The translations under genes and the position numbers were made by a program. Below are positions 35,225-49,600 of a stretch of DNA of 64,000 bases, one piece after another. The notes beneath the pieces were generated by a model. The model made no database searches, had not been told where the DNA came from, and worked only from the letters and a program-made list of their open reading frames with translations. Within the stretch, counting starts at the first letter, position 1. The number at the start of each line of letters is the position of its first letter. This DNA is from Nyssa sinensis (taxonomy: Eukaryota; Streptophyta; Magnoliopsida; Cornales; Nyssaceae): assembly GCA_008638375.1 (NCBI GenBank), contig CM018041.1, positions 434,001-498,000 of the forward strand, read 5' to 3'.

Positions 35225-37038
35225 GTATGGTTGTGGTTTCTGATCAATTGATACTGTTTTTGTTTTTTCACAATTTGATTCCTGTTTTTGCGAAAAATCT
35301 CAAATACTAATTAGATTCGTTGCTGATAACTGTTCAAATGATATAATCAGTAATAGATCTAAAGTTTATTTGTTTCGATGATCTCAAGTTTTAGTTTATT
35401 ACTACTTACTTTGGATTCGTTACGATCTTAGAGTTTCATATTGTCGTTCAGTTTACTTTGTTTTATTGACGAGGCTATCATGGCTAATTCACTTCTTTTG
35501 AATCAGAATCTGATAATATCGATTTCATTTACCAAATATTGATGCCTTGAGTTAGTTAATCTTTAAGGTATAGTTGGATAACGTGGATTTCAAATGAAGG
35601 GATTGATTTAAGGTAATTTCATAAATATAAACTAGATATGTTATTAGAGTACCCGAGGAAATATTAGAGGTGGAGGAGATTTATTTTATTAGGATCTTTC
35701 ACAACTAGACTCTTTCATGCTATATTTGAAATAGCTGCTTTAATCTGAGTTAAGTTATACTGCATAACATAGACAGTTTCCATTTCCAAGGCTTGCATAC
35801 AATACAGCTGATCCATGATTTTCAGGTTCTAATTGTCATATATGTAAGTTTTTCTAACTTTGAATACCCTAATTCCATAGGAATAACAAAAACCTCCAAT
35901 TTCTTCCTTTTTTCTGCTCTAGTTTCACTTGGGTTATGACTCTTTTCTAAATCTAAGTCTCTTAAGTGAATGAAGAGTGAGGGTGAGAGTCTATAAAGGA
36001 GTATAAGATTGAAGAAAAACGATGGAAAGTTATTTCCATAAAAATTTTTATGTAAAATCTGTGAGGAACTTAAGTTTAGGAGAATTTAGTAAATCTAATG
36101 AGAATAATAAATTATATTTCTCTTTTTAAAGAGATTAAAGTAGCTGAATTAAAAGAAATGTGTAGAGAGTGTTCGGTATAGAACGTGGAATTTATGTCAG
36201 GTGAGAAATTAAGAAGAGCTTATCCTGCTTCGTCTAGTGGCAAGTGTGGACAACCTGAACTTTCTCCAGATGCACCACATGCTGTTTCTTGTTTGGATAT
36301 GCCGAACCCTTTATTGGCTATGGGCATCAGCTGAAACTGATTGGAATCTTTCTTTGGGTGTCGTGTGTGCTTCATGGAGAGAAGACCATCTAAAGCAAAC
36401 CTTCTGAACAGGACTTGTATCATAGATCTTAATCATGGCCAGCCAAGGAGGTCTAATGTATTTGCCTGCCTTCATAAGATTCTGAGATTTAGGTTGTCTT
36501 ATAATTTGATGTAATAGAATTGATGGCAAAATGGAAAAATACCAATTTGTCAATTAGACCCCAACAGTAAAGGGACTGGAATCATATATGTATAATCTAA
36601 GAATAGGTAATGTGCGATCAGCTATTAACCGTCTTTCCAGAGTTGATCAAATAGTTTGTGATGTAAGTTGGATCCAGCAATTGAAAGCAAGTTTTCTCAG
36701 TAGAAAATTATATCTTGCAATCGACTTTTTTGTCTGTGGATAACTAAAGTGGGTCATCTTCATATTTGAACTTCCGTATAAAATATGTTTACAGAATCAT
36801 TTTAATGTCCAGAAAGAAACAAAGAGGCTGCTAATTTTTTATGCTATCCATTGTGGTGTATCACTGTAGCTTATTATATGTTTGCTGTTGTTTGCTTTCT
36901 TGGGAATTAAATTCTTGGAACTTGGCAACTTCTCTCAAGTCTTTTGTATTGTGTTCCGGAGAAAAAATGTAGTCTAATTTTCATGTTAACAATCTGAAAC
37001 CCTTGACTTTCATTTTTTCCCGAAGGTTCTTGGAGTAC

Positions 37039-37539
37039 ATGGCATTGGTTACAACAGCTGAAGTTTGTGATGCAAACCCACAACTCATCGCAAGTGGTGA
37101 GCTCCGGGCACTCCAACCAATTTTCCAAATATATGGCCGGCGCCAGGTCTTCTCTGGGCCAATAGTTACCCTCAAAGTATATGAAGATAATGTTTTGGTT
37201 CGTGAGTTTCTCGAGGAGAAAGGAAATGGCAGAGTTCTTGTTGTTGACGGGGGTGGAAGTATGCGATGTGCAATATTAGGGGGCAATCCTGTTGTACAAG
37301 CGCAGAATAATGGATGGGCAGGTATAGTGGTCAATGGCTGTATTAGGGATGTTGACGAGATTAATGGTTGTGATATTGGGGTGAGAGCCCTCGCTTCCCA
37401 TCCAATGAAAGCTAACAAGAAGGGTATTGGTGAGAAATATGTCCCAATAAACATGGCTGGGACTAGAATCTGTGATGGGGAATGGCTTTATGCAGACACG
37501 GATGGAATTCTGATCACTAAAACGGAGTTATCTGTTTGA
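37039..37539 (+). CDS. RraA-like protein (putative HMG aldolase family), 166 aa
   Basis: Single coding exon, from ATG 37039 to TGA 37537-37539. The product starts MALVTTAEVCDANPQLIASG, as plant members of the family do; an upstream in-frame ATG at 37003 would add 12 residues that I take to be leader. The family shares the fold of bacterial RraA (regulator of RNase E) and of 4-hydroxy-4-methyl-2-oxoglutarate aldolase. GGGSMRCAILGG (71-82) forms the glycine-rich segment, and NGCIRDVDEI holds the Arg103-Asp104 pair that aligns with the metal/substrate site of the aldolases. The true plant substrate is not established. No targeting peptide is obvious, so a cytosolic protein is likely. The length is typical and the frame is intact. 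It is convergent with the seipin gene 1.5 kb downstream. Confidence 0.93.
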   Translation: MALVTTAEVCDANPQLIASGELRALQPIFQIYGRRQVFSGPIVTLKVYEDNVLVREFLEEKGNGRVLVVDGGGSMRCAILGGNPVVQAQNNGWAGIVVNGCIRDVDEINGCDIGVRALASHPMKANKKGIGEKYVPINMAGTRICDGEWLYADTDGILITKTELSV

Positions 37540-37599
37540 CCATTCTTTTAGTTGAAGGCTGGCAAGTTGCATGGTAATGCTTTGATCACAAACTTATCG

Positions 37600-39086
37600 T
37601 TTTACACTTGCAAATGGAACTTCTGACAAAACTGTGTCCTATGCTATGGATCATGATCATGGAAGTGTGTTGGTTTCTTGTCCATTCTTAATCAAGTTCA
37701 CTGTTATCGTGATTTTTTTGATAGCTTTTAGCTTAATATTTAATTGATCACATGGAATGTTTAGGAATATTTGGCCACAAAGGGTAGTTTAGAGAGACTT
37801 CGTCTGCAGAGTCTTCCCGCCGGAGGAGAGAAATGGCTACTTTGCAATCTTATTTTACTTTTGACCTTTCCCAGCTTCCTGTCAACCATTATTTTTAGAC
37901 TTTTTCTAATGTTCCACAATTCTGCCCTAAGACGAGAGCCACACTCCTATGTGACACCCAGTTTCCATCGTCGTCCCGAACAACTCCTCCATTTCAGCCT
38001 CAGCCGGGTCAGGATTTGTTTTCTAATTTTATCTAAGGAAACAGAATGTGAAAGAAGTTGTTTTGCCTTTACCCTCCTTTTTCCCTCTTCACCAAATCCA
38101 TTAAGCAAACCAAGCCTAAAGCAAAAAGACTGCATTTGCATTTTAGTGTTTTGAAGGCGTCAGCGAGGGAAATAAAAAGTCAAATGTAAAAACAAACAAA
38201 ATGCTTTTATTTTTTAGTTACCAACTTAAAAAGGTGATGGAAAAAATAAGAGAATTTTCTACTATTATATATTACAAAAATTAATTTTTAGTTTTATTCA
38301 AGTAAAAACAAAGACATGAAATTTTACTTTTTTCCTTCTTGTTCCTTTCTTTTCACTAAATCAAATATTTGTTTTGTTAGGAAATCACATAGAACTCGAC
38401 CCAGAATCCGAGATAACTTGAGATGCTGAATGTGATGTAATGATTTTTCTTTGCTCACTTGTAAATTTCAATTTCTTTTTCTAATCAAATAGTTTGAACA
38501 TTTTCAGTCAGTCACCAATTTTACTTAAAATAATGATCCTTCCTCTTTTAATTCTTCAAGACCTTTTTTTTTTAATAGCCATTCTGTTCGACATTATATT
38601 AGTTTCATCTACTAAAATCTACAATTTTTTTTTTCTTCCTTGTATTATCTTATTATTAAGTAATTTCACTTTCTTTTTCTTTTAGATTTCAACTTCTAAT
38701 TCTAGTCTCCATATTACCTTTGTTTTTAACTATTCCACATTGCATCACTTTGTCTGTTTGTGGATGAGTAGAAGGAAAAATACAATTGATTTTATATTTC
38801 AACACTTCTATTCAATTGTATTTCCTAGCTCACAGTTCTAATAGTCCCTGTAGCCTGAAGGTGAGAATGACTCAAAGAAGAGGTTCGAAGAGAACAACTC
38901 CAGGTAGAAACTTACTTCACTTGTGCACTTATTTTCTATTGTTTTGGTCTTCTTGAAGGATTCTCTGCTTGTTTTGATGTGTATGCTCTAACCATAAACA
39001 AACTATGAACAACTTAAAACAAAATCAAAAAATATCCCTCACAACTATAATTACATATATTGAATTACAAACGTACCCCTATTGAC
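37600..39086. other. Convergent intergenic region
   Basis: Lies between the 3' ends of the RraA-like gene and seipin. An open frame at 37771-38154 has no recognisable domain and is not called. The remainder is T-rich and without a gene. Confidence 0.5.
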
Positions 39087-41358
39087 TCAACCTCCAAAAC
39101 AGACTGATTCTGAATCCCCTGCATCTTCTTCAACAACTGTGCTCGTGTCATCTCTACTTACACTCATCTCTTCTCTAGTTAAGCTAATGCTAGAAGCAGA
39201 TGAGCCGACAGTTTCAGGCATAAATCCATGCAGAAGCATGACTTTCCTCTTGCTTCTACTTCGTCGCCATTTTCTAAATGACCCCGAAATATCTCTTTCG
39301 TCTCTAGCTCTTTGCTGTGGTTCTCTTCCTTCTTCTGATACTTGTGTGTTCAAATCTCGCTCCGTATGGGAACTAAGCGTTGCTGCTGTCATTGGGAAGA
39401 TGAGTGGGGTAAAGCAACAAACGAGGAGTATGAGAAGCATAATGTAGATGTAAATAGATGTCCACACATAAAATGTCCATTTCCAACTGCGCACCAGTTC
39501 TTTTCTCCAAGGGAGCTGAGATTTCAAGAGAATTTCAGCTTCGTACAACTGGGGAAGAGAAGTTGTTCCAGCCCGTGGAATCAAAGTTATTCTGATAGCT
39601 TCAGTCCTCGGATACCCTTCCTTGTGCTTCAACATAGCGACGGCAATCTTTTGGGTTTCAGATGTTATTCCCAATAACAGGGGTAGGCCCATAAGGAATG
39701 TTCGCATGAGTTGAATTGGAAGGCTTCTAAACCGCAACATGCATGGCTGGCTAGATTTTGCTATTGCATGTCCATTTGTTGATATGAGTTCTGCAGTCAA
39801 CTGGCAAAGCAACTCATGAACAACTATGCAACAAAGAGAGAGATTAAAGCTAGTTTTTCATTTCAAAGGTGAGAACTAGAATTACCAATTTGCAACTGAT
39901 CAATCGAGGAACAACGAAACATTAATAGGGAATGATTGGCAATATAACCAGAAAATTAGAGGGATGGAAGAATGTCATAAAATCCCTATAACGCAATAGT
40001 GAAATCAAAAGGGAACTTTGTTGTAATTACATCCATACTGATCTAAGATACACTTATGATGTCACATTTGATACCTGAAATCTGGAAACAGAATACGGTT
40101 TTAGATTACCTGTTTGCAAAAGAAAATATCTATGCTTTCATTAATATACAAAAAGAAACTCCAAATATATGATATCTTTCTCTTTGAATAAGATCTCAAT
40201 TTAAGATATCTTGCAACTAGAATCCATCTTTTTTTTCACGATCACCGCGAACCCCAGTTAGATTTAGGCACTTTTTAGTTAGTTAAATAATCTTTAAAAT
40301 TGTATGAATTAGCATTCTTAAATTATGAATTTTGCATGGAAAGTGTTTTTAACCCCCTATGTTTATAGCTAAATGTGAGTGATGAATAATAGTTCATTCT
40401 TGATGTTTTAAGTGAAAGGGAAACTAGTTTCTGCAAAGAGGCAATGGTAAACTGTGATCCAATATAGATTTATATTGAGGGAAATGTGGGTTGCAGCTGT
40501 AACAATTTATAGTTATTTATATTGAGGTGATTATAATTTTTGAATTGCTTGTTATGGAATTCAATTCATAAGGCCCTGGAATGCCAAATGTTAAAAAAAT
40601 TTACTCCTCTTTTAACGCACCAATTAAAAAGTAAATTTACTTAAATAAAAAAGGGAATTTAAGGGAAATGAGTATGTGTATACCTGAAACACCCCAACCT
40701 GTCTGTTGAAATCAGATTCAGGCATCAAAAGAAGCAAAGAAACATAAAAGGTGTGGCCAACTGGTACACCCATCTTCTTCCTTTTGATGTATCCTTGATC
40801 ATGTCCACCAACAAAAGACAAGACAGCCTTTGGATGAGCATCTGTGTAATCAAAGTGCAACCTCTCTTTGATAAACACTGGCTCTTCCACCCACAACTGC
40901 ACCAACCCAACACCCAATATGATTGCCAAAATCATCACCATTGTCAGCAACATGCACACGTATGCAGCACCCAGAAACCCTAACGCCAGCTTTCTCAGCG
41001 AGATGATGCTACCATGGGCAACACTTAAAGGGACTCTGGCGGCGGTGTGGACCACCAATTCAACTCTTTCTTTCGCCTCCTCGGCACGGCGGAATGACTC
41101 AGAGGCCAGGGAGACGAAAGAGATGAAGGGTGATAAGAGAGTAACCAGACAGTTGTAGATGATATCTGCTTCCAAGGATAAGAGTTTTGTGGTCAATGCA
41201 TATGATGGGTTTGGTATGGGGAGGTTGTTCCCCAGAATCTCCACATCCTCCTCTTTCTCTTTCTCTTCCGTCATGGAGGTTGGTGTTGGTGGTGGTGGAG
41301 TAGCAGTGGTTGATGATGTGCGGTGGGGTCGTCTTTTAAGGTGTCTGCAACTCTGCAT
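39087..41358 (-). CDS. Seipin (lipid-droplet biogenesis protein), 462 aa
   Basis: Two exons, minus strand: 40684-41358 (ATG 41356-41358, 225 codons) and 39087-39800 (237 codons plus TGA), joined GTATAC...GCCAG between Gln225 and Leu226. Seipins are ER membrane proteins that assemble into rings at ER-lipid droplet contacts. A first membrane span is at about 124-156 (LGFLGAAYV...ILGVGLVQLW). The conserved lumenal domain follows with VEEPVFIKERLHFDYT, VGHTFYVSLLLLMPES, QPCMLRFRSLP and PQLYEAEILL. A second span lies at about 333-360. Both tails are polar; the C-terminal 100 residues are Arg- then Ser/Glu-rich. The sequence looks closer to plant SEI2/SEI3 than SEI1, but its N-terminal part (about 120 residues) is shorter than I recall for those. 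A second in-frame ATG is at codon 29. Intact. Confidence 0.93.
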
Positions 41359-41499
41359 GGTAGAAAAGGAGAGACTGCGAAAGTGACTGCATCACCTCCA
41401 CCTGTATATACATGAGAAGAAGTTGAGTGATAAGTGGCCGCATGCTGGCATGTAGAGCTGACACCTCGTACGGCTATTTTCTCTTTCCTATTTTTCATT

Positions 41500-41517
41500 T
41501 ATAAATATATTTATATT
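41500..41517 (-). promoter_or_regulatory. Possible TATA element of seipin
   Basis: TATAAATATATTTATA about 145 bp upstream of the ATG on the minus strand. The AT-rich surroundings weaken the call. Confidence 0.3.
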
Positions 41518-42329
41518 AAGTTTACATAGCTTTGATTGCTTTTAAAAAATATGGAGAGAAGGTAGGAAATTTAATAAAAGTTTAGCCAACATTGGAGAAA
41601 AAAAATATTGAGGTAGTTGGGATGTTACCATATTTTCTAATTTTATATTTTAAAAAATGTGAAAAAAATATTATTAGCAATATAATATGATTAAAAAAAT
41701 GTAGACAAAGGAAAGGGTTTTTAAGATTTACGGAAACAAAGGAATTATGTATAGCAAGTTTTGTATTTTAAAATGAAGTCACTGGGGGGACGAGTGACTT
41801 TTTATGTGTAAGTAATAATATAAAGAAAATAAAAGAAAGTTGTTTAAGATATGTTTGGCTCAACCAGCCCGCGCCAAAAAGAAAACCTGAATTGGCTAAT
41901 GAATTCTGAAAGTCACCTTATAATAAAAACAGAAACAGGGGATCACAAGGATGGCATAAATGAATACAACAAACAGCGACTAATTGTTGAATAAATTCCA
42001 TGCATTTAGACGATCCTCTATGGTTCAATACAAATAAACTTTGTTTCTAATACATTAACCAAAAAAAAAAAAATATTAATAATACAATTATTACAATAGC
42101 CTATCATGAATATATTTGCCAGAAATACAACCCCCTTGAAAGTTTCAAAACGAAAACAAACATCTCCTTCCTTTCCTTTCCTTTTAACTGGGCACAAACA
42201 AAATATAATAAGGCGACTGAAGATCAAAGGAGCCAGCCACCCACTTCCGGCAAAGTATTTTGCACAATTTACACATATTATTAGATTATAACCCATGGTA
42301 ACACAATCGAGCTTGTAACACCCTCCTGA

Positions 42330-45300
42330 TTAATGCTCATGTTTAACACGTGCCTTTAGTATTCCTGGAAGGGGTGGCGAACTGGGAGGTCTGCCTGCTA
42401 TGTTCGAGTTCGACCTTGAAGGGTGAGATATTTGAGGTTGATACATGCTGGAGCCTTCACCTCCATCATTACATAAATTATGTACTGTCTCATCACCCTG
42501 TGGTCTTTCACAAAATTTCATTGCCTTCAGAACGTAATTGTCATCATGTAGCTCAAATGGAGTGCTGCAATTAGTACACCAGATATCAAAGAAAAGAAGA
42601 ATGTGACAAAAAAAAGGACAAAGAAAAGAAAGAAATTACATTTTTTTAAAAAAAAAAAAAATTTAAGAAGTTGCTTGGCTGATAGCCAACTGAAGATTGA
42701 AATCTCAAAATGGACACAAACACCCAAAAGTTGACCCCCCCCCCCCCTTTCCTTTTTTTTATTTTTAAATAAAAAATTACTGCAAGTTGAAAGGGAACGA
42801 CTCAACAACACTCTTTACAACTGTTTGCAGAATTTGCAAGCCGAAAATAATATTATTCCAAAATCAGCCAGAATATGAAGAGAAACATATGGTTATAGGG
42901 ATTCCCATACCTGTTGAAGTCAAAATGCACCAGCTGCATGTCTTCTGATATTTCCACTTCAACAGTTGCATGGGGACGTGTCTATAGTTCCCAAATGATA
43001 CGAAGGACGACAAACATTACTATAAATGCAATAGGAACAGCAAATAAACATTCAAAAACCATAACTATGATACGAAATTGTATGCTCTCATAATTTTTAC
43101 GAACGCAACCTTTTCTATAAAGATTGATAATGGCATGTAATAGATTATTACATGTATGAATAATTACAGCCCAAGTTGGTAAAGCAGCTTATCATACATC
43201 TCATTTTATATCAAGGTGACTGTACTCTGTCAGCGTGGTGTTAGAATGGGGCACAAGGAGAACCAAAGCCCCATTAATGAAATTTTGGAGGGGGAAGTAA
43301 ATGAACCTTCAGGCATAGGTAGACCTGTGCAAAACTAACTGGATGGCACTCTGGAAAAAAATGGTCAGTGAATGCCTACATCTACATGTTTTGTTCACCA
43401 CAAAGTGTCAGGAAAAATGAGCACGTCTCAATTAATCAATGAATAACATCCCATGCTACTGCAGAAATCCTGCTTTATTATTTTTGCATGTCAAAAGGCA
43501 TAAACTTCAGTTCAACCATCAAGTTAACAAATTTTACCACTTCTATTCAACTCCACATTAACCTTCCTCTTCCACTTCTGGCACCTTCAATTTATAACTC
43601 ACATCTTCCTCTTAAGGCACCAACATCTCTCTCTAGTCTGGACACAAAAATATCATCTCATTCTATCCTCTCTTAGTTACCACATAAGAAAGCTATTCCT
43701 AGATATTGCAATATCCAACTCAATTATGAACTTGTCTTTTCAGCTCTTATGGCTCATCCATATCTATACCCTCACTGTGGTTACCCTTTTTTCTTTGCCA
43801 AGAATCCCTCTTCACAAGACAAATGCCTATTCTATTGCTGATTTAATTTTGGATCATCAATGCTTGTGGGAAGGGGCCAAGGAGGTCCATGGTGTCAGCA
43901 TGAAATGCTTGTCTCTTTAAAAAGTTGGAATTCCCAAAAGAGACTCTTCTATTGGGATAGTGGGAGTATTATATAACTCATTCTTCTAAGAATGCAGCAT
44001 TTATCACGCAACGTTTATAATATAATAACCCTTACTCTAAAATCATGTTCTGAGTTGAAATGAAAAATATTTTCACTTTCCAATGCCTTTTTCAAGATGA
44101 CATCCCTTTATAAAGAAATGGTTTCTAGATTAGTTGCCTTCATCGGTTGTACGTCATACCATTGATGGCTGTAATCTAGAGTCACTATGAGAAACTTCTA
44201 GCTAGATGCCAACCAACCCCCACTGATACTTCAAGTAAGAAACTTTTCCTTTTTTCGTTTGGCACTAGGTAGGAACCATTTTGGCAAATGGAAACTCTCA
44301 TTTGAGGTTTAAAAGAAAAAACAATAACAATAAAAAAAATTGTGAATCCCGTTAAGTGTTTTTTTTTTTAAAACTAAGTGACAATGGAACCATAACACAC
44401 ACACGCACAAAATAAAATAAATGCCAACAAGTTGTACCTGCACCAGTATGAAAGGCAATGCAACACCTCCACTAGGAGCGTTTCCTGAGCTGTATAATTG
44501 CTCATTCCGCTGTACAAGGTTCTGAAGACCTATGAACTTGGTGGAAGGATAAGAGATGTCAGGGAACAAACAATAATCATAAAAGCTTGTCCACTAAATG
44601 AAAAATCCACAATCTAAGTACACATCATGAATAAAAGTTCCCGCCATTCATGAAACCTAAACAAGATTGTGAATATAAATATAATCCTTACTTGTTCTTC
44701 CAATTCCTGCAGGTAGGCTGCTTTCTTTTCAATCTTATTTCTCAGTACAAGACGCTCTGTCTGCAGTTGATATATTCACAGAGGGATTAGCTCATATTAG
44801 ATCCAGAACAGTTGCTATAAAAATTGCATTTCCTGCACAGAATTCAAAATGAGGAAAAAAAGAGGCTGGGGGGCGAGAGAAGCAGCAGCAGCAGCTAGAA
44901 TCAAACCTTTAACTCTTCAATATCATTCAAGCTAGTTCGAGGCAAACCCTTCCATTGTATTTCCTTTTTATCTTTAGAAATTATATCCATCGCCATGAGA
45001 ACATTCAGGGCATCATATACCCTTCGCCTAATATTTTTTTCATCATATTGTTGCTGTCATAAATAATTCAAAATAGTAAGGGTAATCTGAAAAAGTTGAG
45101 TTTTACTACTAACCGTTTTGATAATAGATGAAAAATGGAGATGACCAATATTTTCACCACGCTCATTGGGAAAAGAGACAAACCTGGTCTGGAGATGTAA
45201 TACTATTGCTAGGATCAGCAAATTCAGCCACAAGTTCATCTGCGACCTGCAAAATATTCTTATCTTCTCAGATTTAGGCACTGCATCATAATAAAATTGT

Positions 45301-46653
45301 CGAAGAATACAAGAAATGTAAGATGGTGCCAGTGGCAAAAAGTACTAAAATAAAGCATCAATATATGGACTAAATGCATAATCTTCTGGATCCAGTCATG
45401 CAGATTCACAATGATAAGCGTTGATGTTCTGTAACGATACATGAAGAACATCCCCCAAAACAACAATTTTGCAGAATAATGCACAAGCATTTCCATCTTT
45501 TTTGAATTTAAACTTCATATACATTACTATACAAGCTAGTGGAAGCCCAGAAGATAGTTTTTAAATTAAATTTGTACTAGCAAGTAATTAAATACAATTC
45601 TATCAACTTAACTTTAGTGCTAATTCATCACTAAAGTACTCAGTTTAATGGTCCTCTTTTTCCTTTTTTCTTTTTTTTTTTGGGGCGGGGGGGATTCAAA
45701 CAACCCCTTAGTTGACTGAGATTTCCAAAGAAAATGATCACATACCAATTAAGACATCCAAACTAGCAATTGTTTTGCATGTTTTTTATGATGCTGCAAG
45801 TCACTCCACTAGAATGAGGTTCAAACTTCAAAACCTTGAAGTGAAAAAACTTTATGAGCCCATTACAAATCATCCCTCTCGAAGTCTCTCATTTGGAAGA
45901 CGAGGGCTCCTTTAAAAGTGGCATTTTTTGGGTAGACAGCATCCCTTGATTCCATTTTTGACAGTAGATAATTTGAAGAAGCAAGGTGTCTATTTGGTGA
46001 ATAGATGTTGTACATGCCTCTCTCATGACAATACAGTGAGTGATTTGTTATTGCATTGTACAGTGGCTACTGATATGTGAAATTTTCTGTTTTTGTTATT
46101 CGGCGTTCGGTGAGTGTTACCAACGATAGTCATGGATCTCTTGCTGCAATAGCGGGGTCGCTGGCGATACAGTGTAGGCAAGTGTGGCTCACAGTACCTC
46201 TTTATTTTATGTGGTGTGTGTAAATCAACAAATAGTTGAAGGGGTGGAGCGATCTCCAAGGGCTGGCTTTTGCATACCTTAAATTTTTATTATTCGGTGT
46301 TATTACTTTTGGTAGATTCATTAGTGGAATTTTTGAGTGATATGAGACCTAGATAAAGGTTAGGGTGCCACTGGCAGTTTTTCCTTTTATATGCACATCT
46401 TTCATGTACTTGGTGCACTCCCCTGTCGAGCATTTTCTGAATAAATTATTACTCATCAAAAGAAGTCTCTCCTCACCAATAAAACCATGTTTCAAATTCA
46501 ATAGACTACAGAGACTAACAAAGGCAGAATGGTAACTATGACACCATGAGAACAGTTGAGGCAACTAGTTTGACTTTGCTTGATAAAGTATCCCTGATTT
46601 TGAATGTCATAATTCTGGCTGCAGTCCTTTAGCAGGAATGTAGATGTCAATCT

Positions 46654-46693
<40 letters not shown>

Positions 46694-49600
46694 ATAGGTA
46701 ATACAAATGCACCCATGATCCAAGGGTAGCAAGAGATACACTCAAGCTAGCAGCTGGTAGTATCAATCATACTCCAATAATGAATCAGACAGAACTCCAA
46801 ATTCCCCATCTACCAATTGCAGAATCAACATGTATAGGACTGAAACATAACACACTTTAACTAATGCGGTTTCATTTTTCAGAGCTATATCAGAACATGA
46901 AAGAGGAACACAAACTATTGGGTTTGGCAACTATTTAAAATTAGAATTTTACGCCACAGTCGTGTATTTGTAAAATATGTAAGAACACAACTAATGAATC
47001 ACACCAATTATGCCCAAGCAAAGGCTCAATGAGCTAGTGGTGTTATGTTGTTCAGTTAAGAACTTTATTTACATCAAACATTAGTTGTATCAATGATAAA
47101 CATTAACCAATGCTGCAGAAAGAGAAAAGGGGTTGTTTTTTTTTTTTGTTTTGGGGGGGGGGGGTGTTTAAACTAGGAGGCAACATGTAGCCCAGATTAT
47201 AGGACACTACCCAAACTACTACTAATACTTCTGCTTCATCAACTAGAAAGTTGCTACATAAAACATGAGATCACTATGATGCTTACACCATATCTGTTCA
47301 ACTTTCCATCTAGAAGTTCCCAATGCAACATATAACCCAAGTATTGAATAGGACAGTACCCAAACTACTACTCTGCTTCATCAACTAGAGAATTACTATA
47401 TAAAACATGAGATTACAATGATGCTTACAACACATCTGCTCAACTTTAGATCAGACCACCAGTTGCAGTCAGGTGCATCTTTAACCATATAGCATCAAGC
47501 ATTGCCCTTTATCTCATTAAAGTCATCAACCCCAGCAATCATAAGCTAGTTTGCACTTTTAAATGCCATCATGTTACATCAACACAAGGAAGATATAGAG
47601 AATCAGAACATTAGCTGACCAACAATTTTTGCAACTATAATAACGATTAAGGGTTCTCTCTCTCTCTCTCTCTCTCTCTCATATTTGGATAGGCTCTTAA
47701 CAGCTAAATCAATCTCATAACTCAACACTAAAACCAAGATTGTGCAACTATTCAACAAGATTGTCACGGGTGTTTCCAAACATCTCTCCACATCTAATGT
47801 CCCTAATGCAACATAAAATTTTACCAAAAATTCCTAGTTTTCTATCTGCAAAAATACTTATGGGAGTCAGTGATGGTATTTTGAAAGTTCCAAAGAAAGA
47901 TTAGCTTACAATTTGTTTTCATGTTACATCGTCAAAATCCATCTGCAGTAAAGAAATACTATTTAACTAAGAATAACTCAAAATAACATTCTTGAGCTGT
48001 GCCATCATGTAATGATCCATAATTAATTTAAAAATGGTTCAGTTACTTCTCATTAAATAGTTGATTTGCGAAACAAAAGAATTCTAGTAAAAAAGAAGTA
48101 CAACATAATAGACTTATCAACTATGCATCCTCATCAGTTTGCATGTCAGTGTGCTCTATATATCGCAAACAGTCAGTTATTTCAACCTTGTCATGTCCAA
48201 CGTGAATGCTTCTCATGTATGATCACTTCAATTTCATGTGGGTATCAATGTGTTTTGCTGAAATGACCAGAATGAAGACACAAAATCTAAATAGGTTGCC
48301 CAATATTTTTTCCTGTAATTCCAAAATACTGCTCTTAAATGACTTTACTACAATTTATCCATACTCAAAGGTGAGATATTTCTCATGACAATGAGATCTA
48401 AAACCTTGTTGAATAAATGAAGTGCATGCACTCACAAGCACAGAGGTTTTGAATTTTATATAAGAATAAATCTAGTTGAAAATAATTATGCCAACGTCCA
48501 AACCCACAATAGTATACAATGGTTAGGAAGCTTCTAATCAGCCCCTTTTGTATGGGTGGGTTGGGCAGGGCATGGCAGACGGAGGTAACCCTTCATAGCA
48601 AGAAAAGTTGATCCATAAGTTAAATAGCAAAGAAATGATTAATTGAAAATCTGCCTAACCAAACAGGCATACCTGAGGAACTCCTAGCTACATTACAACG
48701 CCAATTCATGGCCCACTAGCTGCCATAATAGCCAACTCACGAAGTTTGAAAAATCACCTTCAAAGTGAGCCTAATGAGGTCCTGAGATTCGGACTCTTCT
48801 AAGAACCCCATGCATTCCAATAAGTGAGACACAGTTGGGAACATTTAAAAACAACCTTAACAAGTTGGATTAAAAATAAATAAATAAATAGAAGAAATCA
48901 TCGCCCAATTCCTTGAAATAAGGACAGTACAGTACAAACATTGGGTATGCAGTCCACATGTTTTATAATGAAGGAATGATTAATTTAAGTACTGAAGGCC
49001 TAATGTGATTTGGGAAAGATAGGTGTGGACAACTTCAATGGGCAAATTATTTTCAGGTGAGTCCTGAGCCCCTTCATAGTTAATCATATTTGGTCATCTC
49101 TGGTTCCATCTAAGTTAGAGTATATGTAAGGGATGTGATAATTTAGATTCTTACAATGGATCATTTAGTTGCAAAGGAGTGGTCCCTTTCTTCTGTCAAC
49201 CATTTACCAAAAAATTGCCCCTCACCTTACACTAACTGGTCAAAAGATCAAAATGGTTTATAAAAATATTTGACTGTCATTTATTAAAGGTAAAACAAAA
49301 GAGCGTTGGTCGAGGTAACAAGGAAAAACACAATGGCTGCTGATGTGACAAAAGATTGTCACCCTATATTGAGGTAAATGGCAAAAAAGGATAGTATAAC
49401 AGACCTCAAGAGGATAGGATTTCAGACTTCATTGGGTTGATTCTAAGCTAAGCATGGACATTCATCTTGTTATCATAGCTATACTACACATTCACATTAC
49501 CGTTTTCATATTCCTGCAAGACCACCTTTTCTTGATATGTGAGGGATGGATAAAGTTACAGAGAAGGAATGAAGTAGAGTTCAACTACTAGAGAAGAGAA

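Noticed and set aside
36981..37454. 157-codon frame on the minus strand over the RraA-like gene
   Set aside because: Antisense shadow of a well-conserved coding exon.
37771..38154. Open frame of 127 codons after the RraA-like gene
   Set aside because: No domain, low complexity, and it lies in the expected 3' flank.
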